A stretch of 64,000 nt of DNA from Archangium primigenium (GTDB lineage Bacteria; Myxococcota; Myxococcia; Myxococcales; Myxococcaceae): assembly GCF_016904885.1 (NCBI RefSeq), contig NZ_JADWYI010000001.1, forward strand, positions 8,241,224 to 8,305,223, in the 5' to 3' direction. Under the pieces are notes generated by a model. That model was not told the origin of the DNA. It worked only from the letters and a program-made list of their open reading frames with translations, and did no database searches. The position numbers and the translations under genes were made by a program. Position 1 is the stretch's first letter. Each line of letters opens with the position of its first letter. Shown piece after piece: positions 8,979 through 19,171 of the stretch.

Positions 8979-10025
8979 TCAATTCGCCTCTTCGTCCGAG
9001 GGCTCCTCCGAGGGAGAAGCGGCCCCCGGAGCGGGGGTGGCGCCCTCGGGTTTGACGCGCGGGATGCCGAAGCGATCCATCGCGTCCGCGATGCCCTGGG
9101 GCTTGTCCGCGTCCGGCAGGAAATTCTCCGGCGCCTGCAGCCGGGGGTCCTTCCCGATTTCAGTCAGGCTGGATTCCAACACCATGCGCAGCTCGGCGGC
9201 GCCGGCGGCGTCGTTGGCGGGCACGGCGATGCGGCCATCCAGGCGGACCTTGAGCACCACGGCGGTGTCGGCGTCCACGAGCACCTCGCCGCTGAGCGAC
9301 TGGGGCACGCGCCGGTCGAAGAAGGCCAGGCGCCGGCGGGTGGTCTCGTCCCGGCCGCCCTTGGGCTCGGCGAGCGCGGGCAGCACCCGGGGCGTGGTGC
9401 CGGTGTCGCCCTCCGGCCCCAGGTCCACCGCGTAGCGCCACGCGGTGCGGCCCTCGTAGGTGACGGTGTTCTGGGCCGTCAGGTGCAGCCGGCCCCGGAA
9501 CAGGGCGTCCACGTCGCGGATGGCGCCGGTGAGCTCCGCGCGGGTGCGCTCGGCCATGCCCCGGTCGCGCAGGCGCTGGCGGAAGGTGCCGTAGCGGTTG
9601 CGCGCGTACACCTTGCCGTCCACCCGCATGACCTCCAGGCCCTGGTCCCGGCTGTTCTCCAGGACGCCGTGGAAGTCGCCGCCCACGCCGCCCGGGCCCG
9701 CGCGGAAGGTGCGCGTCTCGGACAGCTTGTTCGTGCCGCTGCCCTGGGCGCCCGACCACTCGTAGGTGACGGTGGCGGTATAGGCGTGGGGGCCGAGCCG
9801 CTCGGTCACCTCGGCGGCGTCCATGGACAGGATGCGGCGCGCCACGCGGGGGTTGTCCGCCACGTCCTGGGGGTTGAGCTTCTCGGCGGCCGAGGCCACC
9901 ACCTGGGGCGGATCCTCCGGGGAGAAGATGCGCCTCTTGGCGTCCTGGTCGACCTTGTCGCTCTGACAGGCCGTGGCGGCGCACGCCAGGGTGGCGGCGA
10001 GAAGGAACTTGGGCAAACGGGTCAC
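8979..10025 (-). CDS. Exported lipoprotein, unknown function
   Basis: The product is 348 residues from a GTG start at 10025, with GAGGA about 5 bases upstream. The signal peptide MTRLPKFLLAATLACAATAC ends in a lipobox-like ATAC, so the Cys at about residue 20 is likely lipidated. The body is a beta-rich domain with VTYEWSGAQ, VMRVDGKVYARNRYGTF and SLSGEVLVDADTAVVLKVRLDGR. That layout recalls LppX/LolA-like periplasmic carriers, though this is weak. A charged, disordered C-terminus ends it. The gene is divergent from the DUF2058 gene, with 107 bp between starts. Confidence 0.72.
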   Translation of the reverse strand: MTRLPKFLLAATLACAATACQSDKVDQDAKRRIFSPEDPPQVVASAAEKLNPQDVADNPRVARRILSMDAAEVTERLGPHAYTATVTYEWSGAQGSGTNKLSETRTFRAGPGGVGGDFHGVLENSRDQGLEVMRVDGKVYARNRYGTFRQRLRDRGMAERTRAELTGAIRDVDALFRGRLHLTAQNTVTYEGRTAWRYAVDLGPEGDTGTTPRVLPALAEPKGGRDETTRRRLAFFDRRVPQSLSGEVLVDADTAVVLKVRLDGRIAVPANDAAGAAELRMVLESSLTEIGKDPRLQAPENFLPDADKPQGIADAMDRFGIPRVKPEGATPAPGAASPSEEPSDEEAN

Positions 10026-10132
10026 GGGTCCTCGGACTTCCAGACGGGTGGGCCGTCCAAATTAGGGGGCGGGCGACAACAGGAGCAAGGGACGGCTTTG
10101 CGCGCGCCAATGTACGGGATAGAAGGCATGCC

Positions 10133-11038
10133 ATGCAGAACCTGCGTGACAAGCTCTTGAAGGCTGGCCTGGTCTCCGAGGACCAGGCGAAGAAGGTGGA
10201 AACGGCGAAGACCGCCCGCCCCTCCCCGTCTCCCGCGCCCCAGCGCTCGGGGGAAGAGCGGAGCGAGCGTCCGCCCCGCGAGTCGCGCGGCGAGTCGCGC
10301 GGACGTGACGACCGCCCGCCCCGCCGCGATGGCCCCGGCGGCGGTCGTCCCCAGGGCATGGGCGGCGGTCGTCCCCAGGGCATGGGCGGCGGCCGGCCTC
10401 AGGGCCCCGGCGGCAACCGTCCCCCGGGGGGCGGTGCCCGCTTCCAGGGCGGCCGTCCGGCCCCGAGCGGTGGCGGCGCGGACGCGGCCCGTCCCGTGCC
10501 CAAGCTGCCGCCCCTGCCCGGCTCCAAGGCCGCCCAGCGCATGGAGTCCAAGAAGCAGGTGGAGCAGGACCGGCGTCTGCGCGAGCTCGTCTACACGAAC
10601 CAGGTGCCCGTGGACGTGGGCGCCACCGTGTTCTACTTCATGACCCGCAAGGGCAAGCTGCGGCGGCTGGAGCTGACCGAGCCCCAGGCCAAGCAGCTCG
10701 AGGAGGGGGGACTCGGCGTGGTGGAGCGGCCCGAGCCCGCGCAGATCGAGCACTCGCTGGTGCCCGCCGCCGTGGCCGAGCAGATGTACGCGCTCTCCAA
10801 GAAGTCGGTGCGCTTCCTCAACCGCAAGGAGTCGCCCATCGGCTTCATGAGCGACGACCAGGTCAAGGAGCAGCAGGCCGCCGAGGCCCGGGGCGATGCC
10901 CCCGTGGACGAGGGCGACGACGAGCCCACCGGTGAGGAGTCCGCCGAAAGCACGGAGGCCACGGAGGCCGCCGCGCCCGAGAGCGCCCCGGAGGCCGGCA
11001 CCGAGCCCAAGCCCGAGTCCGAGCCCACCGCCTCCTGA
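10133..11038 (+). CDS. DUF2058-family protein (YaiL-like) with glycine-rich repeats
   Basis: The product is 301 residues. The N-terminus MQNLRDKLLKAGLVSEDQAKKVE matches the start of the DUF2058 (PF09831) family, annotated in places as a nucleoprotein/polynucleotide-associated protein. In the usual 180-residue protein a basic coiled region follows. Here that is replaced by a long Arg/Gly/Pro-rich segment (about 28-125) with tandem GGGRPQGM repeats. The conserved core resumes at KKQVEQDRRLRELVYTNQVPVD to about 235, then an acidic tail. RNA association is likely from the RG-rich segment, as inference only. Confidence 0.8.
   Translation: MQNLRDKLLKAGLVSEDQAKKVETAKTARPSPSPAPQRSGEERSERPPRESRGESRGRDDRPPRRDGPGGGRPQGMGGGRPQGMGGGRPQGPGGNRPPGGGARFQGGRPAPSGGGADAARPVPKLPPLPGSKAAQRMESKKQVEQDRRLRELVYTNQVPVDVGATVFYFMTRKGKLRRLELTEPQAKQLEEGGLGVVERPEPAQIEHSLVPAAVAEQMYALSKKSVRFLNRKESPIGFMSDDQVKEQQAAEARGDAPVDEGDDEPTGEESAESTEATEAAAPESAPEAGTEPKPESEPTAS
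10337..10408 (+). repeat. Three tandem 24-bp coding repeats (GGGRPQGM/P)
   Basis: Units start at 10337, 10361 and 10385. The first two are identical, and the third differs at synonymous sites and in the last codon. They encode an RGG-like low-complexity stretch in the DUF2058 protein and could vary in copy number between strains. Confidence 0.85.
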
Positions 11039-11067
11039 GCCGTCCCCCGGCATCCCGAACCGCCCCG

Positions 11068-11101
11068 CGCCCCGCGCCGCCCGAACAGCGGCCGCGGGGC
11101 G
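11068..11101 (+). terminator. Possible intrinsic terminator after the DUF2058 gene
   Basis: Arms CGCCCCGCG (11068-11076) and CGCGGGGCG (11093-11101) can form a 9-bp GC-rich stem. It lies between two converging genes and is followed by a short T-containing stretch (TGGTCGTTT). There is no real U-run, so confidence is limited. Confidence 0.35.
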
Positions 11102-11121
11102 TGGTCGTTTCAGCGCGTGTG

Positions 11122-12567
<1,446 letters not shown>

Positions 12568-12895
12568 GGGGAAGGGCTCCGGTTCCGGATGGAAAGGTCG
12601 CGAAACGTCCTCTCCTCTACACCACCCGGCCCTCGGATGGGCGTCCCCTCGCGCCCGCCGGGCCCCTCCCCCACCGGCCAGGGCGCCCCCGGGGGCATGC
12701 CGGGCGTCGCCCCGTACCCACTTCGCCCCCCGCCCCCACCCACGGTGTGGCCTCCCCTCGCCAGAACCCCACCCCTCGGGGAGGGGTCGCCGTCCACCGG
12801 CGGACCCTTGGACCCCCTCCGACAGCCCTCGCCAGGGGCACACCCGGTGCAGGGGCTCGGGTCGCTTCGGACACTCAGCGCGGAGAGACAGGGCG
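12568..12895. other. 328-bp intergenic region between divergent genes
   Basis: Extremely C-rich on the plus strand. It holds the divergent promoters of the M20 peptidase and the propeller lipoprotein, but no convincing -10/-35 pair can be picked out. The only clear structure is an inverted repeat ACCCCTC-GGG-GAGGGGT at 12771-12787. I see no RNA gene or coding frame with supporting features. Confidence 0.5.
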
Positions 12896-15424
12896 ATGGA
12901 TGGACAGCGGTGGGCAAGGCGGGCGGTGGGCGGCGTCGTGGCGGTGGCGGTGCTGACGCATTGTGGCGGAGGCCTCGAAGGGGGCGCGGGCCCCGAGGGA
13001 CCGGAGGACCCGGCCCTGGCCACGCGGTGGCAGGAGGCCAGCTCGGGGGTGGCCAGCTCGGGGGTGGCCCTCGAGGCCACGTCCGATGCCCGCGTGGAGG
13101 CCTCGCGCCCCGCGGGACGCTTCGGCGCCGAGCCCACGCTGGGCGTGGACGCCTCGCCCCAGGAGGAGAGCCTCCTGCGCTTCGACCTGGGGGACGTGTC
13201 CCCGGCCACCGTGACGCGCGCCGTGCTGCGGCTCTACGCCATCGACGGCACGAACAACGGGCCGCGCGTGTTCGCCACCAACCCCTACTTCGCGGAGCTG
13301 GCGGTGGATTGGTACAACCGCGGGCAGCCCTTGAGCGCCGTGCTCGCGGACGCGGGCGCCATCGCCGCTGGCGGCTATGTGGACTTCGACGTGACGGCCG
13401 CCGTCCGCACCGTCGGCACCGATGGCACCGTCGGCTTCATGCTCCGCGCGGACTCGAGCGACGGCGTGGACTTCGCCTCCCGCGAGGCGAGCCGCCCCGA
13501 GCGCCGCCCCCGCTTGCTGCTCACGGTGGACCCCCTCGCGAGCTGCCTGCCCCGCACGGACACCCGGACGCTGCGCTCCCCGGTGATGCAGGACGGCTAC
13601 GCCTACGAGCTCGAGCCCACGCGCCGCCACGGCAGCGCGCCCTCGCTCGTCGTGAGCGGCTCGGGTCGGCGCGAGAGCTACCTGCGCATGCGCCTCGACC
13701 TCCCCGCGCACTGGCAGCCGCGCCGGGTGGGCCTGAACCTGTTCGTCGAGACAGGCGCGAACACCGGTCCCTATCTCTACGGCGCGGACCCCCATTGGCC
13801 CGCGGACCCCGTTCTCGGCCAGGACTTCGACTGGAACACCCGGCCCGGCATCTTCAGCCCCTTCCTCAGGGGTGGAGCGCCCATCGAGCCCGGCACGTGG
13901 GCGCACTACGATTTGACGAGCCTGATGACCACACCGGGCCAAGTCTATTCCGTCGGTCTGGTGCCGGGCTCCTCCGAGTTCGTGCAGTACGCCTCGTCGG
14001 ACTCCATCACCCCGGCGAACCGGCCCTGGCTGGAGCTCGCGCTCGAGTCCGACCCCTACTGCACCGCGCGGGGCGCGGGCGGCACGGTGGGCTGGACGAA
14101 GCGCTATGGCGGCCAGGGCGAGGAGGTGCTGAGCGCGCTGGCCACCGACGCCCAGGGAGGCTTCGTGGCGCTGGGCCTGTTCGGGAGCGCCCCCTTCCCC
14201 AACCGCGAGGGCTTCGCGCTCGCGCGCTATGACGCCCAGGGCACGCCCCTGTGGTCGCGCGAGGTGACGCACGGCAACGTCCGCGCCGCGGCGCTCACCG
14301 TGACGCCCGAGGGCAACATCCTGGTGGTGGGCCACTACCTGGGCGCGGTCGACCTGGGCGCGGGCCCCCTGCCCTCCACGGGCGGCCTGTTCCTCGCCAA
14401 GTTCTCCCCGAGCGGCCAGACGGTGTGGACGCGCGGCTTCACCGCCAACAACGGCCTGCCGGACGACAACTCCCGCACCACGCACATCGCCCCGGTGGCG
14501 GTGGCCACGGACGCGCAGGGCAGCCTCGTCGTCACTGGCCAGCTCTTCGGCCGGGTGGACCTGGGCGGCGGCTACATCCACGCGGGCCCGGCCAGCACCG
14601 GCATGACGGACGCCTACGCGGGCGGCTTCGTGGCGAAGTTCACCTGGCAGGGCCAGCACGTCTTCTCGCGCGCCTTCGAGGCCAGCGTCTCCGAGCAGTC
14701 CCACCTGCCGCGCGCCGTGGCCACGGACGCGCAGGGCAACGTGCTGCTCGCGGGCCGGGCGAGCCCCCTGGCCAACCTGGGCGATGGCGCCCTGGGCCAG
14801 GCCCAGCCCTTCGTCGCGAAGTACGGGCCCACGGGCACGCTCCTCTGGAAGCGCGGGTTCCCGGGCACCTTCGGCGAGGTGGAGGCCGTCCAGGCGCTGC
14901 CCTCGGGCGGCGTGGCCTTCAACGCCAACCTCGGCGGCGCCTTCAGCTTCGGCGGCGTGCCCTACACCGGCGGCGAGCCGTCCGACGAGGTGCTGCCCAC
15001 CAACCTCTCGGGCTTCACCGGTCGGCTGAGCGCCACGGGCACGGATGGCTGGCTGCGCGCGGTGGACACGTCCTGGGGCCGGCTGGGCGGGCTCGTCGTC
15101 GGGAGCGACGGCGCCGTCACCCTCACCGGCCACGCGGGCGGCACGTACGACCTGGGCGGCGGTCCGCTCGGCCCGTACCACGACGCCACTCCGGACACGG
15201 CCTTCGTGGCCCGCTACAGCGCGACGGGGGCGCACCTCGGGTCCCGCCTGTTCGACTCGAATTTCCACGAGTCCGGACAAATCACGCCCCGCCTCCTGCT
15301 GGCGCCCCAGCCGGGCGGCGCGCTGCTCGTCGGGGCCACGCTCACCGGCACCGCCCGGGTGGACGGGACGGCCTACACGGCCCAGGGTCCCTCGGACTTG
15401 TTCTACTTCCGGCTCCAGCCTTGA
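12896..15424 (+). CDS. Large lipoprotein: two DNRLRE-like domains plus repeat propeller
   Basis: The product is 842 residues. A signal peptide ending LTHC (Cys about residue 23) predicts a lipoprotein. Residues about 55-215 and 220-385 are two jelly-roll-like domains of DNRLRE type: ESLLRFDLGDVSPATVTRAVLRLY and YLRMRLDLPAHW segments, each ending in RPRLLLTVD or RPWLELALE. The last 450 residues are repeats of the form ATDAQG-(N/S)-V-hydrophobic-G alternating with FVAKF/Y, typical of SBBP-like beta-propellers. It is probably displayed on the cell surface. The next gene is a paralog of its C-terminal half. Confidence 0.78.
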   Translation: MDGQRWARRAVGGVVAVAVLTHCGGGLEGGAGPEGPEDPALATRWQEASSGVASSGVALEATSDARVEASRPAGRFGAEPTLGVDASPQEESLLRFDLGDVSPATVTRAVLRLYAIDGTNNGPRVFATNPYFAELAVDWYNRGQPLSAVLADAGAIAAGGYVDFDVTAAVRTVGTDGTVGFMLRADSSDGVDFASREASRPERRPRLLLTVDPLASCLPRTDTRTLRSPVMQDGYAYELEPTRRHGSAPSLVVSGSGRRESYLRMRLDLPAHWQPRRVGLNLFVETGANTGPYLYGADPHWPADPVLGQDFDWNTRPGIFSPFLRGGAPIEPGTWAHYDLTSLMTTPGQVYSVGLVPGSSEFVQYASSDSITPANRPWLELALESDPYCTARGAGGTVGWTKRYGGQGEEVLSALATDAQGGFVALGLFGSAPFPNREGFALARYDAQGTPLWSREVTHGNVRAAALTVTPEGNILVVGHYLGAVDLGAGPLPSTGGLFLAKFSPSGQTVWTRGFTANNGLPDDNSRTTHIAPVAVATDAQGSLVVTGQLFGRVDLGGGYIHAGPASTGMTDAYAGGFVAKFTWQGQHVFSRAFEASVSEQSHLPRAVATDAQGNVLLAGRASPLANLGDGALGQAQPFVAKYGPTGTLLWKRGFPGTFGEVEAVQALPSGGVAFNANLGGAFSFGGVPYTGGEPSDEVLPTNLSGFTGRLSATGTDGWLRAVDTSWGRLGGLVVGSDGAVTLTGHAGGTYDLGGGPLGPYHDATPDTAFVARYSATGAHLGSRLFDSNFHESGQITPRLLLAPQPGGALLVGATLTGTARVDGTAYTAQGPSDLFYFRLQP

Positions 15425-15496
15425 GCCCTTGAGCGGGGCACACGGGATGCACCCGCCCTCCGCGCGCCGGACGATCGGCGCGAGGGGGAGCTTCGG

Positions 15497-16924
15497 ATGC
15501 ACGCGGGACCGTGGGGGAAGCAGTGGAGGAGCGGGTTGGCGGTGATGGTGTGGCTCGCGGGGTGTGCGGGGAGAGACGCGGTGCCGGAGACGCCCGTCTC
15601 CCCCGCCCCCCAGGAGCAGGCGGCGCTCGCCCCCGGGTGGATCCGCCAGGACGGAGGCCCCGGCGCCGAGCAGGTGCACGCGCTCGCGCCGGACGGCCAG
15701 GGCGGCTTCGTGGTGGCGGGCCTCTTCGGACCGGCGCCCTTTCCCCAGGGCACGGGCCTGGCCCTCGCGCGGCACCGCCCGGATGGCACGCGCATGTGGA
15801 GCCGGCAGGTGACGACCACCGCGGACCTCCGGGCGCTCGGGGCCGCGGTCCTCGCGTCGGGGGACGTGCTGGTGGTGGGCGCCTACGCCGACAGCCCGGA
15901 CCTGGGCGCGGGGCCGCTGCCGCCCGTGCCCAACTCCGGCTCCGGCCTGTTCCTCGCGCGCTTCTCGCCGGAGGGCCGCACGCTCTGGACTCGCGGATTC
16001 ATCGGCACCCTGGAACTCCCCGGAGGACGGCGCGGGTATGCCTCGGTGATTCCCACCGCGATGACCGCCAGTGCCCAGGGAGACCTCCGGGTGGTGGGCC
16101 ACTTCCACGGCACGGTGGACTTCGGGGGCGGGCCGCGCTTCGCGGGCGAGCCGAGCCTGTCGGATGACGCGTCCTGCCCCGGCGGCTTCGTGGTGAGCTT
16201 CTCCGCCGAGGGACAGCACCAGTGGTCGCGTGCCTTCCCGGCCCTCCCCACGGGGACGTGGGCCCAGGTGCGCACGGCGGCCACCGACGTGACGGGCCAC
16301 CTGCTCGTGGGCGGCCGGGTGAGCCGGGGCACGGACCTGGGGGACGGCGCGGTGGAGGACGCGGGGGCGTTCATCGCCCGCTACCATGGAAGCTCTGGGG
16401 CCCTGATGTGGAAGCGCCTGTTCCCGGGCACGGACGGCGAGGTCGTCGCCCTGGAGGGCCTGCGCACCCGCGACGTGGCCTTCAACGCCAACCTGGGCGG
16501 CGCCTTCACCTTCGGCGGCCAGGCGCACGAGGCCGAGGAGCCCGGCCTGCTCCGGGGCTACACGGGCTCCTTGCGCCTGGTGGGCACGGACCGGTGGCTG
16601 CGCGACCTGGGGCACGTCACGCTGCGCGGGCTCGTGGAGGGCACCCATGGCACGCGCACCCTCACCGGCCGGGGCACGGATGACACGAGCGCCTGGGGCG
16701 ACACACGCTTCGTGGCGCGCTACTCGGAGACCGGCACGGCGCTGGGCGCGCACGTCTTCGAGCACCCGCCCCAGAACATCTTCCCCGCGGAGTTCCTGCT
16801 CGCGGCCCAGCCGTCGGACCGCGTGGTGGTGGGCGCGACGCTCGGCGCGCCCTTCACGCACGGAGACGGGCTCTACCTGCCCCAGGGCGCCTCGGATCTC
16901 CTCTTCTTCCAGCTCGGCCCCTGA
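15497..16924 (+). CDS. Lipoprotein paralogous to the propeller half of the preceding gene
   Basis: The product is 475 residues. MHAGPWGKQWRSGLAVMVWLAGC is a lipoprotein signal with lipobox LAGC. The rest aligns along its whole length with the last 450 residues of the upstream lipoprotein: DGQGGFVVAGLFGPAPFP, LFLARFSPEGRTLWTRGF, DVAFNANLGGAFTFGG and a shared end SDLLFFQL. The two DNRLRE-like domains are absent. It is a tandem duplication, 72 bp downstream on the same strand. A short hairpin (CGCGCCG/CGGCGCG at 15463-15482) lies between the genes. Confidence 0.78.
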   Translation: MHAGPWGKQWRSGLAVMVWLAGCAGRDAVPETPVSPAPQEQAALAPGWIRQDGGPGAEQVHALAPDGQGGFVVAGLFGPAPFPQGTGLALARHRPDGTRMWSRQVTTTADLRALGAAVLASGDVLVVGAYADSPDLGAGPLPPVPNSGSGLFLARFSPEGRTLWTRGFIGTLELPGGRRGYASVIPTAMTASAQGDLRVVGHFHGTVDFGGGPRFAGEPSLSDDASCPGGFVVSFSAEGQHQWSRAFPALPTGTWAQVRTAATDVTGHLLVGGRVSRGTDLGDGAVEDAGAFIARYHGSSGALMWKRLFPGTDGEVVALEGLRTRDVAFNANLGGAFTFGGQAHEAEEPGLLRGYTGSLRLVGTDRWLRDLGHVTLRGLVEGTHGTRTLTGRGTDDTSAWGDTRFVARYSETGTALGAHVFEHPPQNIFPAEFLLAAQPSDRVVVGATLGAPFTHGDGLYLPQGASDLLFFQLGP

Positions 16925-16944
16925 CGTGTTAGGTTCGCCCGCTC

Positions 16945-17862
16945 ATGCGACCTTTGAGGTACACCCTGCCCGCCGTGCTCCTGGCCACGGCGGCGCTGGC
17001 GGGCGAGACACGTGACCGGCCGTCGGTGCGCTCCGTGCGCCTCGTCGCGCCTCCGAATGACACCACCCACCGCGTTCATGTGAGGGGCCGGATCGTCACC
17101 ACGCTCCGCTTCGAGCGGCCGGTCGACGCGGGCAAGACGAAGCTGCTCGGGGGGGAAGGCCGCCTGGAGCCGCTGGCGGTGGTCCGCGACAAGGTGGTGC
17201 TGGAGCCGCTCCATGACCTGGACGCCCAGGAAGCCATTCCCCTGGTGGTGACCCTGGTGGATGGGACCGAGGTGTCCTTCCTGCTCAGGCCGCCGGACCC
17301 GCGCGAGGGCGCGCCCACGGACCAGCAGGTCGACGTGTTCCAGGATCACGAGAGCACCACCGCCCTGCATGCGGCCTTGATGGACGCGCTCCGGCACAAC
17401 AGGTCGCTCCTCGAGGAGAGCGAGCGGTGCCGCGCGGAGGAGGCCTCGGAGGACCACGCGCTCGCGGCCCTGCTGGCCTCTGGTGCGCTCGCGCAGACGC
17501 CCTTCAAGGTCGTGGACCGCATCTATGGCGAGGACGAGAGCACGAAGATCACCGCGAGGGTCTTCCAAGGGAAGAACAAGGCAGCGGTCGTTTTCGACAT
17601 CAAGAACCTCGCGACCGACCAGTCCTGGAGCATGCGGTCGGCACGACTGACGACCCTCGCGGAGGGCCATGAGCGCGCCTTCGCCTTTCGTGCGACAGCG
17701 CGCGAGATCTCATCCGGCCAATCGGGTGTCATCGCACTCGTCGTGGATGGCAGCGCCTTCGTCGAGCAGGGGGCACTGACGAGTCTGTGGCTCGAGATCT
17801 ACCGAGACGATGGAACGCGACAGGCCGTCGTCCAGCTAGATCCCTCACTGCTCGCGAGATAG
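16945..17862 (+). CDS. DUF2381 family protein (TIGR02268, Myxococcus paralogous family)
   Basis: The product is 305 residues with a signal peptide (LPAVLLATAALA). The sequence RSVRLVAPPNDTTHRVHVRGRIVTTLRFERPVD, followed later by FQDHESTTALHAALMDALRHNRSLLEESERCRAEEASEDHALAALLASG, is the hallmark layout of the secreted myxobacterial family TIGR02268. These genes typically occur in many copies, often near Ser/Thr kinases. Function is unknown. It is followed by a small lipoprotein gene 11 bp later and is certainly co-transcribed with it. Confidence 0.85.
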   Translation: MRPLRYTLPAVLLATAALAGETRDRPSVRSVRLVAPPNDTTHRVHVRGRIVTTLRFERPVDAGKTKLLGGEGRLEPLAVVRDKVVLEPLHDLDAQEAIPLVVTLVDGTEVSFLLRPPDPREGAPTDQQVDVFQDHESTTALHAALMDALRHNRSLLEESERCRAEEASEDHALAALLASGALAQTPFKVVDRIYGEDESTKITARVFQGKNKAAVVFDIKNLATDQSWSMRSARLTTLAEGHERAFAFRATAREISSGQSGVIALVVDGSAFVEQGALTSLWLEIYRDDGTRQAVVQLDPSLLAR

Positions 17863-17873
17863 GAGGAAACGTC

Positions 17874-18374
17874 ATGAACATCCATTGGACCGCGCTCTCG
17901 ACCTGCCTCCTCCTGCTCGCGACGGCCCCCGGCTGCTCCGGTTCCGTGGCGGGAAAGGTGTCCCTCCGTGCCGATGGCACGCCTGAACAGGAGGACTGCC
18001 CTCAAGAAGCCAAGAAGGCGATGAAGTACTTGCAGATGTTCGTGGGGGAGTCCGCCTGGGTGCAGCTCGACGCGAACCAGACCCGGGTCCGCCCCGTCAC
18101 CTTGTACGACGGCAGCATCGAGAGCGTGCTCGAGGAGAACCTTGGACTGCTCGAAGCACCCGCCCGGCTGTATGGCAGGGTTTGGACGGGGGGGGCCCAG
18201 GCCGTCATTCGCTACTACTCCGCCCAGCCCATGAATGGCAGCGACCCGATCCCCATCTGCGCCGTGGCACGACTTGGAATGGGACAACTGCGCAAGCGCC
18301 CCGAGTCCAAGCCCGGCACGGCCCTCCTCGATGTCCCTCAAGCGGGCGTCTACGTCGTGGACGAGTTCCGCTGA
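17874..18374 (+). CDS. Small lipoprotein partner of the DUF2381 protein
   Basis: The product is 166 residues. The start at 17874 is supported by AGGAGG at 17861-17866, which overlaps the stop of the DUF2381 gene. The signal peptide has lipobox APGC at about residues 18-21. The compact remainder contains QMFVGESAWVQLDANQTRVRPVTLYDGS, two further cysteines and a C-terminal AGVYVVDEF. Small lipoproteins of this size commonly follow DUF2381 genes in myxobacteria, so a joint envelope role is likely but undefined. Confidence 0.78.
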   Translation: MNIHWTALSTCLLLLATAPGCSGSVAGKVSLRADGTPEQEDCPQEAKKAMKYLQMFVGESAWVQLDANQTRVRPVTLYDGSIESVLEENLGLLEAPARLYGRVWTGGAQAVIRYYSAQPMNGSDPIPICAVARLGMGQLRKRPESKPGTALLDVPQAGVYVVDEFR

Positions 18375-18402
18375 AACGAAGTGCCGGTCGTTTCTCCTCC
18401 CA

Positions 18403-18494
18403 TTGACACCCTTACAAAAGCGCCTTTGACACGGTGACAAGCCGTGTCTTGACACCCCGACACGGGCGCCTTTGACACGACGCGCGGGAGACGG
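18403..18494. repeat. Four TTGACAC boxes at an exact 23-bp period
   Basis: TTGACAC occurs at 18403, 18426, 18449 and 18472, always 23 bp apart. Units 1 and 3 also share CCC after the box and a terminal GCGCCT, so a 46-bp higher-order unit is visible. The array sits in the 240-bp gap between the small lipoprotein gene and the next gene (start 18615). It looks like a set of phased protein-binding sites or tandem -35-like boxes. Confidence 0.8.
18428..18448. promoter_or_regulatory. Inverted repeat nested in the TTGACAC array
   Basis: Perfect arms GACACGG and CCGTGTC are separated by 7 bases, inside unit 2 of the 23-bp array. It could be an operator, or the stem of a transcript hairpin downstream of the preceding operon. 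Confidence 0.45.
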
Positions 18495-18614
18495 CGCGAG
18501 GAATTAACCAGCGCAGGGCCTTCCTCCGCTCGGATTCCAGGCGAAATGGGTGCCCCTTGTCGTTCGGGGTCGGGTCCATAGGTTTGCCGCGCGTTGAACA
18601 CGAAAGGCGAACCC

Positions 18615-19025
18615 ATGTCGAAGCGAGAAGACCCAGCGAAGGTTGCTCCCGGTGCCATCCACGTGGAGACCGTGCGGACGGTGCGCGGACCCGCCGCGAC
18701 GACCATCTCCGTGGAGGTGGAGGAAGCCAAACTCGGGCAGACCGGAGATGGCGCCAACGACGCGCGGCGCGCGGTCGCCATGCTGCCGGGCTCGCGCGAG
18801 GAGGAGGACACGGAGCAGGTGCTCATGGAGTCCGGCCGGCATATGACCGAGGACGAGCGCGTCGTGAAGACGTTCAACGCGACGGTGCCCGGCTCGGTCG
18901 ATGTCCGTGCGTCCCCTCGCGTGAAGGTGGAGACCCCCGCGGGCACCGTGTGGGCCGCGGACGCGGACAACCCGCGCGCCGCACGCGAAGCGGACAAGGG
19001 GCTCCCCGGGAAGCCGAAGCGTTGA
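18615..19025 (+). CDS. Hypothetical hydrophilic protein
   Basis: The product is 136 residues, starting MSKREDPAKV. ATG 18615 is preferred over the in-frame TTG at 18594 because AAGGCGA lies just upstream. There is no signal peptide, membrane segment or cysteine. The composition is charged, rich in Val, Glu, Thr and Arg, with VETVRTVRGPAATTISVEVEEAK and MTEDERVVKTFNATVPGSVDV suggesting a small beta domain. I do not recognise the family. It lies directly behind the 23-bp TTGACAC array, which makes it the likely target of whatever binds there. Confidence 0.65.
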   Translation: MSKREDPAKVAPGAIHVETVRTVRGPAATTISVEVEEAKLGQTGDGANDARRAVAMLPGSREEEDTEQVLMESGRHMTEDERVVKTFNATVPGSVDVRASPRVKVETPAGTVWAADADNPRAAREADKGLPGKPKR

Positions 19026-19171
19026 GGCCGTACGGCCCCTGGCGCGTGACGCCGAGTGCGCGCGCGGACCCCTGGAGGTCGGACTTCCCTGTGAAAAGGA
19101 AGCAGGCAAGGGCTCGATTCCCCCACCGAAGCGCTTTCCTCCTGGAACCGACCGGCTAGAACCAGGAGGTC

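Noticed and set aside
12771-12787. ACCCCTC/GAGGGGT inverted repeat as a terminator or operator
   Set aside because: In such C-rich DNA short GC inverted repeats arise by chance; it is only mentioned in the intergenic entry.
12875-16861. A 1328-codon minus-strand frame opposite the two propeller lipoproteins
   Set aside because: Low-complexity His/Arg/Ala/Gly composition and no ribosome-binding site; the plus-strand lipoproteins have signals, lipoboxes and family motifs.
18594-18614. TTG at 18594 as start of the hypothetical gene
   Set aside because: ATG 18615 has a ribosome-binding site at proper distance; the TTG does not.
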